Shown here: in pieces, positions 56,972 through 64,000 of the stretch
Numbering within the stretch: position 1 is the stretch's first letter
How the letters are laid out: every line of letters starts with the position of its first letter
DNA from: Moraxella sp. FZFQ2102
GTDB lineage: Bacteria > Pseudomonadota > Gammaproteobacteria > Pseudomonadales > Moraxellaceae
NCBI RefSeq assembly: GCF_024137865.1
Contig: NZ_CP099960.1
Coordinates: 1,302,001-1,366,000, forward strand
Length of the DNA stretch: 64,000 nucleotides
Direction of reading: 5' to 3'
Program-made: the position numbers and the translations under genes
Notes under the pieces: model-generated
The model's database searches: none
Seen by the model: the letters and a program-made list of their open reading frames with translations, nothing else
What the model was told of the DNA's origin: nothing

Positions 56972-59089
56972 CTATGCCAAGCCACGATGACGAAGCAGTG
57001 CTTCATTGGTGGCCTTGCGACCGCGGAAAGCTTGATAATTGTCTTTGGCATCTCGTGAGCTGCCACGCGCCAAAATCTCGGCACGGAAGGTGCGACCAGT
57101 AGCAGAATTGAACACACCATCTTCTTCAAATTTACCAAACGCATCCGCCGATAGCACTTCAGCCCAGATATACGAATAATAGCCACAGGCATAACCACCT
57201 GCAAAAATATGACTAAAACCATTACCAAATCGCTGATAGGCAGGCGGCATCACCACGGCAATCTCTTGGCGGACGGCATCGGCGACAGATAGGATGTCTG
57301 CATAGCTGACATGGCCAAAGTTTGCCATCGACTGAGTGTGCAGACGCAAATCATACAGCCCAAACTCCATTTGGCGTAGGGTCTGTAGCCCTGTTTGGAA
57401 ATTTTTGGTGCGAATCAGCGCATCTTTTTTGTCGCTTGGCAGTGGCTCACCAGTGTCGATATGACGGCTGATTTTTTGTAAGCCTTCATCAGTGATGGCA
57501 AAATTTTCCATAAACTGACTGGGTAGCTCGACCGCATCCCACTCCACGCCACTGATACCTGCCACATCCGCCACGCCGACTTCGGTCAATAGATGGTGCA
57601 AGGCATGGCCAAACTCATGGAATAAGGTATTGGCTTCGTCAAAAGATAGCAAGCTTGGCTTGTCATTCACCGGCGGGGCAAAATTCCCCACGATAAAGCC
57701 CACAGGCAAGGTGATGCTATCGCCTTGCTCGTTGCGTTTTTGGAAATCATCAAGCCATGCGCCACCTTGCTTACCACTGCGAGCGAACAGATCCAAATAT
57801 AGCCCGCCCAATAGCTCACCGCTATTTTCATCGCTTAATTGACAAAATAACACATCATCATGCCAAGCGGTATATGCCTGCTTATCCGCAACACTAATCA
57901 CAACGCCAAATAAAGTGCGGCAAATATCAAACAGGCCATCTAGCACCACAGGCAAAGGGAAATAAGGACGCAGCTCATCAGAGGTTAGGCTGAATTTGGC
58001 TTGGCGGATTTTTTCGCTGACATAGGCGACATCCCACGGCTTAAGCTCATCAATGCCTAACGATTTGGCAAAATCCTGCAATTCGGCATATTCTGCCAAT
58101 GCTTTTGGCTTGGCTTTGTTTGATAAATCTAACAAAAACGCTTCGATTTCTTGGCTGTTTTCTGCCATCTTGGTGGCGAGCGAATATTCACTATAATCTG
58201 CCATGCCAAGCAATTTGGCTTTTTGGGTACGCAGATTGATGATGTCGGTCATGAGTGGGGAATTATCAAAGTCTTTGGTATCAGGGCTTTGGTCGGATGC
58301 ACGAGTATTGTAGGCGTGATAAATCTCTTCACGCAGTGCACGGCTATCAGCAAAGCTAATCACCGCCAAATACATCGGAATATCAAGTGTCGCTACATAA
58401 TCACTTGGTAAATTAACATCAGGATGGCTAGCACGATAAGCATCACCAGCGGCCTTGAGTAGTGCCAAGCCATTGTCGCTAATGCCTGATAGCTCATCAG
58501 CAGTCAGTGGGCGAGCATAGTGGCGAGTGGCATCCATCAGATTATCCGAAAATTTGGCGGATAGTAGGCTAAGCTTACTTTGAATGTCGGCAAATTCGGC
58601 TTTTTTGGCGTCATCAAGCGCCACGCCTGATAGCACAAAGCTTTGTAGGGCTTTTTTGATGGCTTGGCGTTGGGCGTCACTTTGGTGCTCATTTGGCAAT
58701 TGTTCAAAGCCGTCATGCACGGTCTGATACAGCTGATACAGCGCTTTTGATTGACCCACACGAGTGCCAAAGGCAGACAGCTTGGGCAGTACTTCATGAT
58801 GTGCATGGCGGATGTCGTCAGTGCTTGCCACGCTATTTAGGTGTGATAATACGCCAAACGCACGCTCAATGGTACGGCTAAGTGTATTAAAAGTTTCAAT
58901 TTGTGCAAAAGCATCGCCCACGCTCACATCGCCATCCATCGCTTCGATGGCATCAAGCTTGTCGGTGGCGGTTTGTAGTGCTTGTTCGGTCAGGGTTTGT
59001 AAGGTGCTTGGTGTGGCTTTATCAAAATCCACCAATGCCAAGCGAGCATCCAGTGGGCTTGTGGTCAAATCAATCGTAGTCATCGTCAT
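56972..59089 (-). CDS. prlC: Oligopeptidase A (M3 metallopeptidase)
   Basis: 705 residues, in the usual range for PrlC (about 680). A cytoplasmic zinc peptidase that degrades cleaved signal peptides and oligopeptides. The zinc site is FHEFGHALHH with the downstream Glu in WDAVELPSQFMEN; other M3 motifs are SLATKMAEN and GGYACGYYSYIWAE. Upstream of yheV on the same strand. Confidence 0.96.
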   Translation of the reverse strand: MTMTTIDLTTSPLDARLALVDFDKATPSTLQTLTEQALQTATDKLDAIEAMDGDVSVGDAFAQIETFNTLSRTIERAFGVLSHLNSVASTDDIRHAHHEVLPKLSAFGTRVGQSKALYQLYQTVHDGFEQLPNEHQSDAQRQAIKKALQSFVLSGVALDDAKKAEFADIQSKLSLLSAKFSDNLMDATRHYARPLTADELSGISDNGLALLKAAGDAYRASHPDVNLPSDYVATLDIPMYLAVISFADSRALREEIYHAYNTRASDQSPDTKDFDNSPLMTDIINLRTQKAKLLGMADYSEYSLATKMAENSQEIEAFLLDLSNKAKPKALAEYAELQDFAKSLGIDELKPWDVAYVSEKIRQAKFSLTSDELRPYFPLPVVLDGLFDICRTLFGVVISVADKQAYTAWHDDVLFCQLSDENSGELLGGLYLDLFARSGKQGGAWLDDFQKRNEQGDSITLPVGFIVGNFAPPVNDKPSLLSFDEANTLFHEFGHALHHLLTEVGVADVAGISGVEWDAVELPSQFMENFAITDEGLQKISRHIDTGEPLPSDKKDALIRTKNFQTGLQTLRQMEFGLYDLRLHTQSMANFGHVSYADILSVADAVRQEIAVVMPPAYQRFGNGFSHIFAGGYACGYYSYIWAEVLSADAFGKFEEDGVFNSATGRTFRAEILARGSSRDAKDNYQAFRGRKATNEALLRHRGLA

Positions 59090-59193
59090 TGTATCCCAAT
59101 TATCAAAAAAAGCTGGTTCTATTATGCGTCCAAATGCATATTTTACAAGACAAATTCATGCTACAATAGCCTTTTATTGCGATAAATTCACTC

Positions 59194-59937
59194 ATGACAC
59201 CCATCACGATTACCAGTTTTAATATCCATAAAGGTATGTCGCCGACCAATCGTGCCGTGCGATTGTCCGGCATGAAAGATGCTTTGGCACGCCTAAACCC
59301 TGACATCATCTGCCTACAAGAAGTCCAAGGGCAAAATCTAAAACGAGCCATCGCCTTTAATGAATTTCCATCACAGCCGCAGCATGAGTGGTTTGGCGAG
59401 TTTTTGGGTTATGCAGATAGCTATGGCAAAAATGCTGAATACGAGCATGGTCATCATGGCAATGCCGTGCTGTCACGCCATCCACTTGACCCCAAGCACA
59501 ATGTCAATATCACAGTCAATCGCCTAGAAAAACGGGGCATTTTACACTGTGAAGTGATGCCTGATGGCTGGCAGACGCCTGTGATTGTGCTGTGCTGTCA
59601 TTTAAATTTACTACACAAAGACAGGCTAAAACAATACCAAGCCATCCGTGAGTATATCGCCACTTTGGATAAGCAATCGCCGCTGATTTTGGCGGGGGAT
59701 TTTAATGATTGGTCAAAAAAATCTTGCCAAGCGCTGTCAGGTCTTGGGCTAGATGAAGTATTTGATGTCTGTCATGGGGCGTATCCGGCGACTTATCCTG
59801 CCAAGATGCCAATGCTAAGCCTTGACCGTATCTATGTGCGTGGGCTACAGGTGCATAATGCGATGGTGCATGGCGGTGTGCCGTGGTCAAATTTATCCGA
59901 TCATTTGCCGATTAGTGCAGTGGTGTCGCCACTGTAA
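59194..59937 (+). CDS. Endonuclease/exonuclease/phosphatase family protein
   Basis: 247 residues with the EEP fold motifs in order: TITSFNIHKG, the metal-binding Glu in NPDIICLQEVQG, HHGNAVLSRHPL, LAGDFNDW and SDHLPISAVV. Similar in size to E. coli YbhP. The substrate (nucleic acid, phospholipid or phosphoinositide) cannot be told. It is divergent from prlC. rdgB follows 27 nt downstream. Confidence 0.87.
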   Translation: MTPITITSFNIHKGMSPTNRAVRLSGMKDALARLNPDIICLQEVQGQNLKRAIAFNEFPSQPQHEWFGEFLGYADSYGKNAEYEHGHHGNAVLSRHPLDPKHNVNITVNRLEKRGILHCEVMPDGWQTPVIVLCCHLNLLHKDRLKQYQAIREYIATLDKQSPLILAGDFNDWSKKSCQALSGLGLDEVFDVCHGAYPATYPAKMPMLSLDRIYVRGLQVHNAMVHGGVPWSNLSDHLPISAVVSPL

Positions 59938-59964
59938 TGAGTAATTATTTATAAGGAAAAGTTT

Positions 59965-60558
59965 ATGAAACAATGGGTCTTAGCCAGCAATAACAAAGGC
60001 AAGCTTGCCGAATTTCAAGCATTATTTGACCAAGCGAATTTGGGCGTACAAATCATCAGTCAAGGCAGTCTGGGCATCAATGATGCCATCGAAGATGGGC
60101 TTAGCTTTGTAGAAAATGCCATTATCAAAGCCCGTCATGCATCGGCTGCCAGTGGTTTGCCTGCGATTGCTGATGATAGCGGTCTGTGTGTGCCTGTGCT
60201 TGGCAATGCACCGGGGATTTATTCGGCACGCTATGCAGGCACGCATGGCGACGATCAGGCGAATAATGAGAAGCTGTTGGCAGATTTACGCCCTTATCGG
60301 GGGGATGCGCCGATTGCGGGGTTTTTTGTCTGCGTGCTTGCGATGGTGCGACATGCCGATGATCCGCTACCGCTGATTGCGATTGGCAAATGGCAGGGCG
60401 AGATTTTGGATGCACCCCGTGGCGAGCATGGCTTTGGCTATGATCCGCTGTTTTGGGTGAGTGAGCTTGGCAAGTCATCGGCTGAGCTTGAAAAGTCTGC
60501 CAAAAATGCCATCAGCCACCGTGGGCAAGCGATGGCACAGCTGTTGGCACAGCTTTAA
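59965..60558 (+). CDS. rdgB: XTP/dITP diphosphatase (non-canonical purine NTP pyrophosphatase)
   Basis: 197 residues. It removes deaminated purine nucleotides such as dITP and XTP. SNNKGKLAEF at the N-terminus, IADDSGLCVPVLGNAPGIYS, GEHGFGYDPLFW and SHRGQAM are the Ham1/RdgB signature blocks. Likely co-transcribed with the EEP gene. RBS AAGGA. Confidence 0.95.
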   Translation: MKQWVLASNNKGKLAEFQALFDQANLGVQIISQGSLGINDAIEDGLSFVENAIIKARHASAASGLPAIADDSGLCVPVLGNAPGIYSARYAGTHGDDQANNEKLLADLRPYRGDAPIAGFFVCVLAMVRHADDPLPLIAIGKWQGEILDAPRGEHGFGYDPLFWVSELGKSSAELEKSAKNAISHRGQAMAQLLAQL

Positions 60559-60649
60559 GCGGTGCAATGTAGCCGAACATCAGCATTAGTCGATAGCGTC
60601 AATTTGCACCATTTTGCCACAATTTAATACGAAACTTTTGGCGTTTTGG

Positions 60650-60678
60650 TTGTAATTTTTGCAATGATTGGCTATACT
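60650..60678 (+). promoter_or_regulatory. Sigma-70 promoter of tig
   Basis: TTGTAA (60650-60655), a 17-nt spacer and TATACT (60673-60678), about 138 nt before the tig start. The rest of the 258-bp gap shows nothing else I recognise. Confidence 0.7.
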
Positions 60679-60816
60679 GTGTTACTTTTAGTATTTTTAT
60701 GTGCTTATTGTTAATTACCATTAAAAAATGGATTTAGTTAGCATTGGCACAGCCAGATTTTTGGTCAGTTTTTGACCGACCTGTTTCGTTTTTTTATTTT
60801 AATTTTAAGGTGAGTT

Positions 60817-62151
60817 ATGAGCGATCTACAAGTATCTGTGAATGTCATCTCTGACAAAGAAACACAGCTAACCGTAAAAGTGCCAGTTGGCAATATCCAA
60901 AACAAAGTTGAAAGCCGTATCCGTAGCGTCGCTAAGACTGCGAAGATCGACGGTTTCCGCAAAGGTAAAGTGCCTGTATCACACATCCGTGCCCAATACG
61001 GCGCAGGTATCCAACAAGAAGTGATCAACGATGTCATCCGTGACACCGTATTTGAAGCACTAGCAGCCGAAAAAGTACGCGTGGTTGGCGTGCCAAACAT
61101 CGATGATGTCAAGCTAGAAAATGATTTCTTGGTATATCAAGCGACAGTTGAGACTTTCCCAGAAGTGGAAGTTAAAGGTCTTGGCGAGATCGAAGTTGAG
61201 CGTCAAGTAGCGAGCGTGTCTGACGAAGATGTCGATGTGATGATCGAAAGCCTACAAAAACAACGCCAAACTTTTGAAACCAAAGATGGTGCAATCGAAG
61301 ATGGCGACCAAGCAACATTTGACTTCTCAGGCTCAATCGATGGCGAAAAATTCGAAGGCGGCAGCGCTGAGAACTATAACCTAGTCATCGGCTCAGGTCG
61401 TATGATTCCAGGTTTTGAAGATGGCATGAAAGGCATGAAAGCTGGTGAAGAAAAAACCATCACCGTTACTTTCCCTGCTGACTATCAAGCAGAACACCTA
61501 GCGGGCAAAGAAGCTCAGTTTGTGATCACTGTCAAAGAAGTCAAAGCAGCAACCTTGCCTGAACTAAACGACGAATTTTTTGCACTATTTGGTGTGACCG
61601 AAGGCGGTCTTGACAAGCTAAAAGCCGATGTTCGTAAGAACATGGAGCGTGAAGTTAAGCACGCAGCACGTAACCAAGTTAAGCAAGCGGCATTTGATGC
61701 ACTGCTAGAAAAGAACGAATTTGATGTGCCAAAAGCGATGCTAGATCAAGAGATCGACCGTCAGCGTCAAATGATGCTAAACCGTTTTGCACAGCAGTTC
61801 GGTGCAAACCCAGCGACTTTTGATGCAAATATGCTACCAAATGAGCTATTTGAAGACCAAGCACTTCGTTCAGTGCGTCTAGGCGTATTGGTTAGCCAAA
61901 TCATTGAAGCACAAAAGCTAGAAGTGGATCAAGAGCGTGTCTCTGCGTTCATCGCTGAGGCTGCTGAAAACTACGAAGACCCACAAGAAGTCATCGACTA
62001 CTACACCAACGACAAGCAACAACGCGCTCAAGTTGAGTCTGTGGTGCTAGAAGATCAAGTGGTGGATTATCTACTGGGTCAAGCCAAAGTGACTGACAAA
62101 GAAGTCAAGTACCAAGAGCTATTGGCGGCAGCACAACAACAAGCCATCTAA
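60817..62151 (+). CDS. tig: Trigger factor
   Basis: 444 residues. A ribosome-bound chaperone and prolyl isomerase. N-terminal ribosome-docking motif GFRKGKVP near residue 45; FKBP-like domain ([39 protein letters not shown]); helical chaperone C-domain. First of tig-clpP-clpX. CTA is the preferred leucine codon. Confidence 0.97.
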   Translation: MSDLQVSVNVISDKETQLTVKVPVGNIQNKVESRIRSVAKTAKIDGFRKGKVPVSHIRAQYGAGIQQEVINDVIRDTVFEALAAEKVRVVGVPNIDDVKLENDFLVYQATVETFPEVEVKGLGEIEVERQVASVSDEDVDVMIESLQKQRQTFETKDGAIEDGDQATFDFSGSIDGEKFEGGSAENYNLVIGSGRMIPGFEDGMKGMKAGEEKTITVTFPADYQAEHLAGKEAQFVITVKEVKAATLPELNDEFFALFGVTEGGLDKLKADVRKNMEREVKHAARNQVKQAAFDALLEKNEFDVPKAMLDQEIDRQRQMMLNRFAQQFGANPATFDANMLPNELFEDQALRSVRLGVLVSQIIEAQKLEVDQERVSAFIAEAAENYEDPQEVIDYYTNDKQQRAQVESVVLEDQVVDYLLGQAKVTDKEVKYQELLAAAQQQAI

Positions 62152-62198
62152 TTGCCCAGTACTTAGACGGCTAAAAGTTGAATTTAGCAAATTGACAA

Positions 62199-62230
62199 AT
62201 GCCCCAAAGCGTATGCATTGGGGTTTTTGT
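62199..62230 (+). terminator. Weak terminator-like hairpin between tig and clpP
   Basis: CCCCAA / TTGGGG stem with flanking AAA/TTT and a T5 run. The stem is short, so it may allow read-through. Confidence 0.5.
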
Positions 62231-62272
62231 TCTCAAGTACGGCAATCAACCCAATTCACTGTTGGAAAAATT

Positions 62273-62926
62273 ATGAATATCAAGCAAAATCCTTTTTATG
62301 ATCAGTTGGCGGATGCCTATCATGCACCACAAAATACGCTCGTGCCGATGGTCATCGAGCAGTCAGGCCGTGGCGAGCGTTCATTTGACATTTTCTCTCG
62401 TCTATTGCGTGAGCGTGTGATTTTTTTGACTGGTCAAGTCGAAGACAATATGGCGAACTTAATCGTCGCTCAGCTGCTATTCCTAGAAGCGGACAATCCT
62501 GAAAAAGACATTCATCTATACATCAACTCTCCAGGGGGTGTGGTGACGGCAGGCATGGCGATTTATGATACGATGAACTTCATCAAGCCAGACGTCTCAA
62601 CCATCTGCCTAGGTCAAGCTGCATCCATGGGTTCGTTCCTATTGTCAGCTGGCGAAAAGGGCAAGCGCTATGCACTGGCGAACTCTCGTGTGATGATCCA
62701 TCAGCCGCTGGGCGGATTCCGTGGTCAGGCATCAGACATTGAGATTCATGCTCGTGAGATCATTGAGCTAAAAGCCAAGCTGAACCGTTTATTGGCGGAG
62801 CATACAGGTCAATCAGTTGAGACGCTTGAGCGTGATACCGATCGTGATAACTTTATGAGTGCTGAACAGGCTAAGGAATACGGCTTGGTTGATGTCGTGC
62901 TACAAAAACGCCCAAAAGGTCTGTAA
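62273..62926 (+). CDS. clpP: ATP-dependent Clp protease proteolytic subunit
   Basis: 217 residues. A serine protease chamber that degrades proteins unfolded by ClpX. Catalytic Ser in [14 protein letters not shown], His in [10 protein letters not shown], and Asp in DTDRDNFM. The ATG at 62273 ([14 protein letters not shown]) is chosen because the upstream frame crosses the hairpin. clpX starts 12 nt downstream. Confidence 0.97.
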   Translation: MNIKQNPFYDQLADAYHAPQNTLVPMVIEQSGRGERSFDIFSRLLRERVIFLTGQVEDNMANLIVAQLLFLEADNPEKDIHLYINSPGGVVTAGMAIYDTMNFIKPDVSTICLGQAASMGSFLLSAGEKGKRYALANSRVMIHQPLGGFRGQASDIEIHAREIIELKAKLNRLLAEHTGQSVETLERDTDRDNFMSAEQAKEYGLVDVVLQKRPKGL

Positions 62927-62938
62927 GAAGAGATCGCT

Positions 62939-64000
62939 ATGACAAAGACACAAGTACCTAGCTGCTCGTTTTGTGGCAAGAAAAAAACCGAAGTCGAAAA
63001 GCTGATCGCAGGCACTGATGCCAACATTTGTAATGAATGCGTGGAGATGTGTGGCGATTTGCTCAGCGACATTATCAAAAAAGACGGCGATAAAAAATCT
63101 GCCAAAAAACCAGTCAAATCTGCCAAAAAAGCTGATGATGATAAGGCGGATAAAGCAGAAGATAAAGCGGCGCTAGAAGCATGGCTCAATCGCCCATTGC
63201 CTAAGCCAAAAGAGCTGCGCGCGCATTTGGATGATTATGTCATCGGTCAAGATGCCGCCAAAAAAGCCCTATCGGTGGCGGTCTATAACCACTATAAGCG
63301 TCTAAAAGTCGCCCATGCTGACAGCGAGCGTGAAGCAGGCGTGGAGCTTGCCAAGAGTAATATTCTGCTGATCGGGCCGACAGGTTCGGGCAAGACCTTG
63401 CTTGCCCAGACGCTTGCCAAGATGCTTGATGTGCCGTTTGCGATGGCGGATGCGACGACTCTGACTGAAGCAGGCTATGTCGGTGAAGATGTCGAAAATA
63501 TCGTCCAAAAACTGCTACAAGCAGCCGACTATGATGTCGAAAAAACCCAAAAAGGCATCATCTACATCGATGAGATTGATAAGATTTCGCGTAAAAGCGA
63601 TAATCCATCGATCACGCGTGATGTCTCGGGTGAAGGCGTACAGCAAGCACTACTGAAGCTCATCGAAGGCACGGTGGCAAATATCCCACCGCAGGGCGGT
63701 CGTAAGCATCCACGCCAAGAGATGATTCAGGTGGATACCAGCAACATTTTGATGATTGTTGGTGGAGCGTTTGCAGGATTGGATAAAGTCATTCGTCAGC
63801 GTACCGAGAAGACAGGTATCGGCTTTAATGCCGATGTCAAGGCGGCGGATGAATCAAGCATCACTGAGCTGTTCCGTGAAGTGGAAGTTGAGGACTTGAT
63901 TAAGTTTGGTCTGATTCCTGAGCTGATCGGTCGTCTGCCTGTGATTGCAAGTCTTGAAGAGCTGGACGAGGCGGCGTTGGTGCAGATTTTGACCGAACCA
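62939..64000 (+). CDS. clpX: ATP-dependent Clp protease ATP-binding subunit ClpX, truncated by the window end
   Basis: 354 codons visible; the frame is open at the right edge. N-terminal zinc finger [10 protein letters not shown]...CNECVEMC; then a Lys/Ala/Asp-rich linker (about residues 45-80), longer than in E. coli ClpX; then the AAA+ domain with Walker [21 protein letters not shown], Walker [11 protein letters not shown] and sensor region. RBS GAAGAGA. Completes tig-clpP-clpX. Confidence 0.97.
   Translation, partial: MTKTQVPSCSFCGKKKTEVEKLIAGTDANICNECVEMCGDLLSDIIKKDGDKKSAKKPVKSAKKADDDKADKAEDKAALEAWLNRPLPKPKELRAHLDDYVIGQDAAKKALSVAVYNHYKRLKVAHADSEREAGVELAKSNILLIGPTGSGKTLLAQTLAKMLDVPFAMADATTLTEAGYVGEDVENIVQKLLQAADYDVEKTQKGIIYIDEIDKISRKSDNPSITRDVSGEGVQQALLKLIEGTVANIPPQGGRKHPRQEMIQVDTSNILMIVGGAFAGLDKVIRQRTEKTGIGFNADVKAADESSITELFREVEVEDLIKFGLIPELIGRLPVIASLEELDEAALVQILTEP

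Overview
The window is 64 kb of a gamma-proteobacterial chromosome, most likely Moraxella or a close relative in the Moraxellaceae. The evidence is by eye, without a database search: mid-40s %GC, Acinetobacter/Psychrobacter-like gene neighbourhoods (hisIE-tatABC, hemCD divergent from argH, tig-clpP-clpX, sucAB-lpd), an isolated NqrM, a Moraxella-style trimeric autotransporter adhesin with an extended signal peptide, and strong use of the leucine codon CTA in highly expressed genes. Most of the window is housekeeping. The accessory material is concentrated at 17.3-26.0 kb and 48.3-56.7 kb.

Layout. 0-1.6 kb: the end of sdhA, then sdhB. 1.6-4.9 kb: a GNAT acetyltransferase, an AEC transporter, a CynX-like MFS transporter and nqrM. 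4.9-7.7 kb: dnaK and grpE, each behind a sigma-32-like promoter; dnaJ lies apart at 31.5 kb behind a third. 7.8-8.3 kb: a BrnT/BrnA-type toxin-antitoxin pair. 8.3-11.6 kb: hemC-hemD divergent from argH, followed by a 190-bp nested inverted repeat. 12-17 kb: a mechanosensitive-channel-family protein, an FkpA-like lipoprotein, a short DsbC-like protein, argA and a small lipoprotein. 17.3-26 kb: an iron-siderophore uptake locus with a Fur-box candidate before the binding-protein gene and a promoter overlapped by a Fur box before the TonB-dependent receptor. It contains a binding protein, two permeases, an ATPase, the receptor and an SbmA/YddA-like ABC transporter. 26-29.8 kb: dusC, a compact UvrD-like helicase and a frameshifted DUF4268/PD-(D/E)XK gene. 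30-37 kb: manB-type phosphomannomutase, dnaJ, metC, a DUF4298 gene, tatCBA and hisIE. 37-42 kb: an aromatic-acid MFS transporter, a membrane-anchored FMN glutamate-synthase-like protein and an aldehyde dehydrogenase. 42.5-48.3 kb: sucA-sucB-lpd, about 41 kb from sdhB.

The most interesting segment is 48.4-52.9 kb. A WYL-domain regulator is followed by two DUF262 genes, the second ending in a DUF1524 HNH nuclease domain. A perfect palindrome GCGACA-N5-TGTCGC lies between the regulator and the effectors, within a promoter-like block. A second copy of the whole operator-promoter block lies just after the cassette and points into about 550 nt without a gene. This looks like a regulated nuclease defence cassette of the GmrSD/DUF262 class under a BrxR/CapW-like regulator; the immune function is inferred, not shown.

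53.4-56.7 kb encodes a 1080-residue trimeric autotransporter built almost entirely of repetitive coiled coil. The window closes with yheV-prlC, an EEP-family phosphoesterase, rdgB, tig, clpP and the first 354 codons of clpX. I saw no rRNA, tRNA, CRISPR array, prophage or complete insertion sequence.
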